A stretch of DNA of 11,097 nt from Candidatus Zixiibacteriota bacterium (lineage in GTDB: Bacteria; Zixibacteria; MSB-5A5; WJJR01), in the NCBI GenBank assembly GCA_014729565.1, contig WJJR01000316.1, positions 1 through 11,097 of the forward strand, read 5' to 3'. Both the position numbers and the translations under genes were made by a program. The first letter of the stretch is position 1. Each line of letters starts with the position of its first letter. This document shows, piece after piece, positions 6,437 to 11,097 of the stretch. The notes beneath the pieces were generated by a model, which saw only the letters and a program-made list of their open reading frames with translations, made no database searches and had not been told where the DNA came from.

Positions 6437-7759
6437 TTAGCCGGCAGAGGAGATGACGCGGGGGGTGATGAAGATCATCAAGTCGGTCTTCTCGGTCTGT
6501 TTACTGTTGTGGGTGAACAGCGCGCCGAGGAGGGGGATATCGCCGAGCAGGAACACCTTGCTCTTGGTATTGAATTCCGTTTCACGGACAAGGCCGCCGA
6601 TCACCAGCGTTTCGCCGTCTTTGACCCGAACCGTGGTTTTCACACCGCGCTTGGCCGTGATCGGCCGCTGGTTGTCCACCGGGCCGGTGAACCCGGTGAT
6701 TTCCTCGACTTCGGGCTCGACTTCGAGGGTGATCTCGCCATTGTCATTGAGGCGGGCTTTGACGGCCAGGGTGATGCCGACGTCGAGTTCCTGAAAATCG
6801 ACAATATCCTGCACCACCGCGCCCTCGGTGAACCGGGTGAGCGTCTCAATCGGAATGGTGGTGACCACTTCCATCGTGGCCTGCTCGTTTTCGACCACCG
6901 ATACGCGCGGATCCGAGAGCAGACGGCCCGATCCGGTCTGTTTCATGTATTCGAGGAAACCGCTCAGTTCGCCGATGCTCAACGTTCCGAACTTCCAGAA
7001 TTTCTCATCAGGAATCGGGTACTTGGCCGATGCCGGTGTCTGTTCCTGATTATCGGTACTGGATCCTCTTTCATCGCGGTCGGAAAGTCTAGCGCTGATC
7101 CGTGTGGGCCAACTGAAGCCAACACCCAGATCCGACTCCGCATCGGTTTCGACGAATTTAACGCCGATTTCAAACTGTGGTCTCGGTATATCCAGTTCGG
7201 TGATCAATGATATGACCATCTCCATGCGATGGGGCGCTTCCGTGAGGATGATCATCGGATGCGGTTCGGCCGCTGATTTTGTGGATGCGGCCGGAGTTGC
7301 TCCACCTACCAACTCGATCTTCCCCCGGCTGCTCAAGACACTGGTCAGTGCCGTTTGAATCATCGCCGGATCGGCATACTTCAAATGGACAATGCGATGC
7401 GCGAGTCCCTCGACCGATGTGCCATCATCGGCGAGCACAACCAACACGTCGTTATTCCAGAAATAGCGGTATCCATTGGCGCTCACGAGAGTATTGAGCG
7501 CGGTTTCCCAGTCGACTTGATTCAAGTGAACATCGACCAAACCGGTGACACCGGGGGCGACCACCAGATTGAATCCGACCGTGGCGGCCAGGGCCGACAA
7601 GACGGTTTGGATTTCCGTCTGCACGAATTCGAGATTCACCGGCTGTGGGGCCGGTTTGGCCTGCCCCGCGGCAGACGAACACAGGACGACGGTCACGGCT
7701 AACACGATGAGCCGTTTCCATACTCGCGTGGTTCGGTTCAGCGACTTCCCTGTAATCAT
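6437..7759 (-). CDS. pilQ: Short PilQ-type secretin, outer-membrane pilus/secretion channel
   Basis: The protein has 440 residues, starts at ATG 7759 and overlaps the preceding TGA by ATGA. Residues 15-33 form a signal peptide with likely cleavage near SSAAG-QA. Residues 41-110 are an STN/N0 domain (NLEFVQTEIQTVLSALA, then NGYRYFWNNDVLVVL). Residues 120-190 are an N1-like ring domain (VHLKYADPAMIQTALTSVL). Residues 195-437 are the secretin barrel, with LLSDPRVSVVENEQA (280-294), a VKDGETLVIGGL strand (379-390), KVFLLGDIPLLGALF (401-415) and the C-terminal DLMIFITPRVI (426-436). These last motifs are diagnostic for secretins. Typical PilQ proteins are longer and carry N-terminal peptidoglycan-binding AMIN domains, which are absent here. 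The order behind pilMN, pilO and pilP supports PilQ. A type II secretion GspD-like role cannot be excluded. The protein should form the multimeric pore through which a pilus or substrate passes. Confidence 0.9.
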   Translation of the reverse strand: MITGKSLNRTTRVWKRLIVLAVTVVLCSSAAGQAKPAPQPVNLEFVQTEIQTVLSALAATVGFNLVVAPGVTGLVDVHLNQVDWETALNTLVSANGYRYFWNNDVLVVLADDGTSVEGLAHRIVHLKYADPAMIQTALTSVLSSRGKIELVGGATPAASTKSAAEPHPMIILTEAPHRMEMVISLITELDIPRPQFEIGVKFVETDAESDLGVGFSWPTRISARLSDRDERGSSTDNQEQTPASAKYPIPDEKFWKFGTLSIGELSGFLEYMKQTGSGRLLSDPRVSVVENEQATMEVVTTIPIETLTRFTEGAVVQDIVDFQELDVGITLAVKARLNDNGEITLEVEPEVEEITGFTGPVDNQRPITAKRGVKTTVRVKDGETLVIGGLVRETEFNTKSKVFLLGDIPLLGALFTHNSKQTEKTDLMIFITPRVISSAG

Positions 7760-8232
7760 GATTCCGTCTCGCTCGTTGAGAGCTTCACTGATTCTCCTGT
7801 TGGGCCGGTCAGTGTCACGTATCCTGCCTTAATGTCGGCCACGGTCCAGATCCCAACCTGATCTCCGACCCGGTGAACGCGACCATCCAAAACACACAAT
7901 TGCCGGGCTCCGACGGTCATGGTTCCCTGGAGCATCGGCAGTGCGACATCATCGTCCTCCGGTGCGGCAACCGCCTCTGCGCCATTAGTATTCATCGGTC
8001 GAAAGGGGTTGGACGTCCAATTGGGTGCATCGGCCACTGTCCGTGGCCGTTGCATTGGAGCCTGTGCGATGGACGCCGCAACCTGAGCCTGCGCCTCTGC
8101 AGGCGAGGTCGATTTCACGGGACCGGTATCACGCGATGGACGTTTCCATGGCTGGTTGTACAGCCCCCAGATGACGGCAACGATGAAGATCGCGTAGACG
8201 ATCCGCTTCCGCTTTGCCTCACTCATTGCCAT
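7756..8232 (-). CDS. PilP/GspC-like periplasmic connector lipoprotein-free variant
   Basis: The protein has 158 residues from ATG 8232, chosen because GAGG lies seven nt upstream. Two other in-frame ATGs (8247 and 8226) lack a well-spaced site. After a basic cytoplasmic start (SEAKRKR) there is one membrane helix (about 9-23). A Pro/Ala/Gln-rich linker (about 28-85) follows, then an acidic stretch (EDDD). The compact C-terminal beta domain (about 97-150) holds LQGTMTVG, VHRVGDQV and YVTLTGPTG. This is the small beta-barrel homology region of PilP and GspC, which contacts the secretin N-domains. The N-terminus is a membrane helix, as in GspC, not the lipobox cysteine typical of PilP. The gene overlaps the PilO-like gene by 14 bp, and its TGA overlaps the secretin ATG (ATGA). 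The assignment rests on domain layout and neighbours, with no strong signature residue. Confidence 0.72.
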   Translation of the reverse strand: MAMSEAKRKRIVYAIFIVAVIWGLYNQPWKRPSRDTGPVKSTSPAEAQAQVAASIAQAPMQRPRTVADAPNWTSNPFRPMNTNGAEAVAAPEDDDVALPMLQGTMTVGARQLCVLDGRVHRVGDQVGIWTVADIKAGYVTLTGPTGESVKLSTSETES

Positions 8233-8833
8233 GATCAAGCCTCGCATTCATCGGAGGGATGTTTGCCATGTTGGTGACCAGGAGTGCGACTAAGCCATCG
8301 AAGTGCACCGCATCGTCCTCTCCGGCACGTGACCATCGGCATTCGACCCAATGCTGAAAGTCGGCGCGCTCTTCGATGCGATCGAGCCAGCGACCGATGC
8401 GACGGAAGTCGTTTGTCGCGCGGAGTTCGATCAATAACGTATCAGTCTGGAACTGGGTGGTGCTTGTCGGCTGTGATGACGAGTCGAGTTCGAGTATGCT
8501 TTCGAGATCGGGCGCGACCTCGGCGTTGAGCACTCCGATCCGTCGGGCGCTCGACGTCAGGTCGTCCACCAGGTCGTCCAATTCGTCAACGTTATGGTAA
8601 CGATCGAATTGGGCTTGCAATTGACTGGCGGTCGAATCAAAACGCGCCACCAGGATCGGTGCCTTGTCGACACGTGCTTGCAGTGTCTCCAGTTTCTGGC
8701 GTGCCGCGTCACGCTTGTCGCGTTGCGTCTCGAATCCATCCGCCAGGCTGCTATGAAGCCAGACCAGCCACACCAGCCAGAGGCCGACCGTCAGACCGGC
8801 CCACAGCGACCAACGGGGAAGACGATTGATCAC
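8219..8833 (-). CDS. PilO-like inner-membrane pilus assembly protein
   Basis: The 204-residue protein starts at GTG 8833, which overlaps the stop of the PilM-PilN gene (GTGA) and has a strong GGAGG six nt upstream. The frame is open further upstream, but that would overlap the previous gene by about 145 bp and has no comparable ribosome site. A short cytoplasmic tail is followed by a Trp/Leu-rich membrane helix (about 9-28) and a charged, probably coiled-coil segment (35-95). The C-terminal alpha/beta domain (about 100-190) ends in a strand-rich HFDGLVALLVTN. This is the PilO/GspM architecture. Similarity is judged by layout and position (between PilN and PilP-like genes) more than by conserved residues, because PilO sequences diverge widely. 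It should dimerise with the PilN half of its neighbour and hold the PilP-like protein in the periplasm. Confidence 0.75.
   Translation of the reverse strand: MINRLPRWSLWAGLTVGLWLVWLVWLHSSLADGFETQRDKRDAARQKLETLQARVDKAPILVARFDSTASQLQAQFDRYHNVDELDDLVDDLTSSARRIGVLNAEVAPDLESILELDSSSQPTSTTQFQTDTLLIELRATNDFRRIGRWLDRIEERADFQHWVECRWSRAGEDDAVHFDGLVALLVTNMANIPPMNARLDHGNE
8240..8243 (-). promoter_or_regulatory. Shine-Dalgarno site deciding the PilP-like start
   Basis: GAGG on the minus strand lies seven nt before ATG 8232. It favours this start over the in-frame ATGs at 8247 (which would contain the site) and 8226 (spacing too long). Confidence 0.5.
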
Positions 8834-10542
8834 TGCCGGCCTCCGCTGTTGGCATTGTGGCTGGGATGAACGGTGATAACGAATGCAGACTTCACCGTTC
8901 CCTTCCACTCGAGTGTACGTGTCGATTCGAGCGACACGGCGTGGTCGCCGAACAGATCCTTGACCGCACGCAACCAATCCGCATAGGTCAATGAGTACGC
9001 CCGCGCATTCGGATGCAGCACGCCTTCCATCCGCATCATGAGTCCGGGCGCGGTCGTCATCGGATCAGGAACAATGGACAAGGACAGCAGCCGCGCGTTG
9101 TCTGGCAACGTGGACAGAACCCGGCGGACGTCGGGCATCCAGTATTCGCCGGCCTGTTCGAGTGTGGCGCGCATCGACGAGACACGCTGAATGCCGGCAA
9201 CGCATGCTTGTATCTGTTCATTGATAGAGGATGTTTCGAGCGCCTGAATGTGTTCAACCAGTTGGGCATGTGATCGGGCGGCCAGTGAGCGTTGCATCCA
9301 CAATAATCCTGACCAGATGATGATCCCCATCAACGAGACGACCAGGACACTCCGTCCGATGCGTTCGAGCTTGTGGGATTGACGATGCTGCCGAACGCCG
9401 GTGGGTGTTAAGTCGATGGTGGTTGCACCGGACATGGCCAGCGCGGCCGGTGTCAGCAAATCTCCGTATTGAGCATACCACTGTTGCACATGATCGGGAG
9501 CGTTCTTGGGGATGGCTACAGGTGTTGGAGCGACGGCGACCACGGCATCGAAGAGTTCGTTCCAGTCGGTGATGAGTGGTGCGGCCGATTCGGGAATGCC
9601 CACCAATTCAATGCGACTGATGGCATCGTGTGTGTGTGATCCCCCATAGAACTCGATCGCTTCGCCGGTGGATTTCCGTAATGTACTGAGCCAGCGTGAT
9701 ATGTCTTCGCTCTGCAACGGCTGCCCCGGGAGGATGTCGGGTGGCGGCACGTTGCCGAGGTCATAATGGAAACGCAGGTCATCGCCCTTAAAGACCACGA
9801 AGCTCGACCGCTGCGGTGACCACAGCAATGTCGCTGCCACATTCGACTCTGATGCGTCTGGAGCCTTGTGGCTCTGACGCTTCTTCGTGCCGGCGATGGA
9901 CACTGTCTCCAGTGTCCATTCAGCGGCGGATACGCACTCCAGCGCGTGTCCGACGTCCTCCCGTGGCAGCGCCGCCAGGGTAACCATCCACCCGGCGTCT
10001 GTCATCGGTTCGAAGTGGAAGCCGTGGAGTGAGTCGGTTTCGCTCAGTGGAAACGGGATGAGCTTGCGCGCTTCCCAGCACGCGGCTGCTTCACGCTGTT
10101 TCTTACTGACTTTGGGAAGAGTGAACCGGCGCACGACGGCGCGTGGTGACGTCATCGACACATGCACGCGGGTTCCGGGCGGTGCGCCGTAAGAGCACAG
10201 GACATCGGCAAAGGATGACGAATGATGGGACCCATCAACTTCATGGACAAGTATTCCGGTGATGTACGGCCCGTCACGGCCCTCTGCTTGTTCAAGCAAG
10301 ACGACGTGTGTCTGGGAAAAATCGATACCAATGATGGTGTTGCGGCCACACCCGCCATCCTCATGCAACCGCCACCGAAAGACCTTTCGCGAAGCGGGTG
10401 AATCGGACCGCTCGTCAGATACTGTTGTGTCTGCTTCGTCGACCGACGTCTGGGTAATTGCCTCGGCGAGCGCGCGGTCGAGACCGTGGTCGTCGAAGAC
10501 TGCGTCGTCCGCAGAGCGATGAATGTCGTCGTTGTCAGGCAC
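8830..10542 (-). CDS. PilM-PilN fusion, GspL-like inner-membrane pilus assembly platform protein
   Basis: The 570-residue protein starts at GTG 10542, with a GGA-type ribosome site (CGGAAAATACG) just upstream. Residues 1-66 are an acidic, probably disordered extension. Residues 69-340 resemble the actin-like PilM fold: GIDFSQTHVVLLE at 72-84 matches the phosphate-1 loop, and the PilM signature around 143-167 ends in EARKLIPFPLSE. Residues 375-384 (TIDLTPTGVR) look like the PilN cytoplasmic peptide that binds PilM in other systems. They are followed by one membrane helix (about 396-416), a coiled segment, and a periplasmic PilN-like domain to 570. PilM and PilN are normally separate; GspL of type II secretion has the fused layout. 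The phosphate-2 (DIG) and GGGA-type motifs expected in PilM are not recognisable (244-256 and 311-322), so ATP binding may be lost. The stop overlaps the next gene's GTG. Its role would be to link cytoplasmic assembly ATPases to the periplasmic PilO/PilP-like partners. Confidence 0.82.
   Translation of the reverse strand: MPDNDDIHRSADDAVFDDHGLDRALAEAITQTSVDEADTTVSDERSDSPASRKVFRWRLHEDGGCGRNTIIGIDFSQTHVVLLEQAEGRDGPYITGILVHEVDGSHHSSSFADVLCSYGAPPGTRVHVSMTSPRAVVRRFTLPKVSKKQREAAACWEARKLIPFPLSETDSLHGFHFEPMTDAGWMVTLAALPREDVGHALECVSAAEWTLETVSIAGTKKRQSHKAPDASESNVAATLLWSPQRSSFVVFKGDDLRFHYDLGNVPPPDILPGQPLQSEDISRWLSTLRKSTGEAIEFYGGSHTHDAISRIELVGIPESAAPLITDWNELFDAVVAVAPTPVAIPKNAPDHVQQWYAQYGDLLTPAALAMSGATTIDLTPTGVRQHRQSHKLERIGRSVLVVSLMGIIIWSGLLWMQRSLAARSHAQLVEHIQALETSSINEQIQACVAGIQRVSSMRATLEQAGEYWMPDVRRVLSTLPDNARLLSLSIVPDPMTTAPGLMMRMEGVLHPNARAYSLTYADWLRAVKDLFGDHAVSLESTRTLEWKGTVKSAFVITVHPSHNANSGGRQ
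8840..8844 (-). promoter_or_regulatory. Shine-Dalgarno site for the PilO-like gene
   Basis: A perfect GGAGG on the minus strand lies six nt before GTG 8833, inside the last codons of the PilM-PilN gene. It decides the start of the PilO-like gene and supports translational coupling through the GTGA overlap. Confidence 0.75.
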
Positions 10543-10562
10543 CGTATTTTCCGTTATGTCCG

Positions 10563-11097
10563 TTACGTACCGCTGTTGAATGTGATCACCGAGCCATCGC
10601 TGAATTCGATGGTGAAGTCGGTGTTCGACATATCGGCGTTGGGCCCTCCATAGGGGCCGGTCTTGAAATTCTGGAGATTGACCGATATCTGGGCACCGGC
10701 AGAGATTGATTCCGTGGAAGTGAACGGCGCCGTATCGCCCGAACCGGCGCGCGGGCTGGCTTCGTTAAACACCTCAGATCCGTCAAAGATCACCTTCTGG
10801 TAATACCCCGTCGTCGTGTACGTGGCCACTAACCAGTCTACATTCACCGTCGATGTTCCGGAATTCTCGATATCGAAGTCGACATTCTTGTTTCCGCCGC
10901 TGGACACGCCGGCCGATCCCGCCACGTATTCAATCGATCCACCGCCTCCGCCACCTTCCTCAGCGAACGAAAACGGATCGCCGGGGAGCCGTAACGTCAC
11001 CGTCGCACCGGTCGAAGGAAGGACGCTGACAAACGCGGTCACCGTGTCATCCGTTGCGCGATAGACCGCTTCAACACTCTGGATGCCAATGGGAATC
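10563..11097 (-). CDS. Partial beta-rich secreted or pilin-like protein (5' end outside window)
   Basis: The reading frame stays open to the right edge of the window, so the N-terminus and any signal or prepilin leader are missing. 177 residues are visible. A GTG at 11042 is in frame, but the codons before it continue a plausible protein, so I treat the gene as truncated. The visible part has a first segment of about 45 residues, then an acidic-glycine linker (EEGGGGGGS, glycines at 10938-10955). After that comes a Ser/Thr/Gly/Asn-rich, beta-strand-like domain with IENSGTSTVNVDW and, near the C-terminus, FTIEFSDGSVITF. This pattern resembles the Ig-like C-terminal domains of extracellular adhesins and of some pilin-like proteins, but I do not recognise a defined family. 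It ends 20 nt before the pilM-pilN fusion, so it is probably in the same transcript. That makes a minor pilin or pilus-associated surface protein a reasonable guess, not an established function. Confidence 0.6.
   Translation of the reverse strand, partial: IPIGIQSVEAVYRATDDTVTAFVSVLPSTGATVTLRLPGDPFSFAEEGGGGGGSIEYVAGSAGVSSGGNKNVDFDIENSGTSTVNVDWLVATYTTTGYYQKVIFDGSEVFNEASPRAGSGDTAPFTSTESISAGAQISVNLQNFKTGPYGGPNADMSNTDFTIEFSDGSVITFNSGT

Noticed and set aside
5768..7210. A 480-codon open frame on the plus strand
   Set aside because: It lies antisense to lptB and the secretin, both of which have unmistakable motifs on the minus strand. Its translation shows no recognisable domain, and long antisense frames are expected in GC-rich coding DNA.
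8834..8977. An N-terminal extension of the PilO-like gene up to 8977
   Set aside because: It overlaps the end of the PilM-PilN gene, reads as an Arg-rich shadow, and the strong GGAGG before GTG 8833 decides the start.
11040..11042. GTG as the start of the right-edge gene
   Set aside because: The frame continues upstream without a stop and with protein-like sequence to the window edge, and no ribosome site is visible before the GTG.

Overview
The window reads almost entirely on the minus strand. It is one long, tightly packed gene train of eleven genes, transcribed from the right edge (about 11097) to the left (132). The genes indicate a Gram-negative (diderm) bacterium: there is an LptB-type LPS-export ATPase, an outer-membrane secretin, and PilM/PilN/PilO/PilP-like inner-membrane pilus parts. 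The combination of type IV pilus, LptB and a YbbR-domain protein, with moderately high GC, would fit an uncultivated lineage of the FCB or neighbouring groups (for example Zixibacteria-like). That placement is a guess from gene content, not something the sequence proves.

Right part (11097-6437): a type IV pilus / type II secretion-like assembly module. In transcription order it has: a partial beta-rich, possibly pilin-like protein cut by the window edge; a natural PilM-PilN fusion resembling GspL; a PilO-like protein; a PilP/GspC-like protein; and a short PilQ-type secretin. Four of these genes are joined by stop-start overlaps (GTGA, a 14-bp overlap, ATGA), so they should be made together as an envelope-spanning alignment complex. 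No pilB, pilC, pilT or pilD is visible.

Middle part (6403-3624): lptB (LPS export ATPase), a membrane-anchored YbbR-domain protein, and tsaD (tRNA t6A synthesis), with small gaps or overlaps.

Left part (3627-132): a cofactor block of nadC (NAD), birA (biotin protein ligase) and coaX (type III pantothenate kinase, coenzyme A). A TauE/SafE-type permease gene sits between birA and coaX. tsaD-nadC overlap by ATGA, nadC-birA are 4 nt apart, and birA-tauE abut with no gap. The only real intergenic gap is the 87 bp between tauE and coaX. It carries two hairpins and a TATATT box just before the coaX ATG.

Bases 1-131 hold no gene that I can support. They contain a cluster of short perfect palindromes, one of which lies where a terminator for the train would be expected. 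No tRNA, rRNA, CRISPR, insertion sequence or phage feature was seen. The best candidates for novelty are the PilM-PilN fusion with an apparently degenerate nucleotide site and the unnamed partial protein at its upstream flank.
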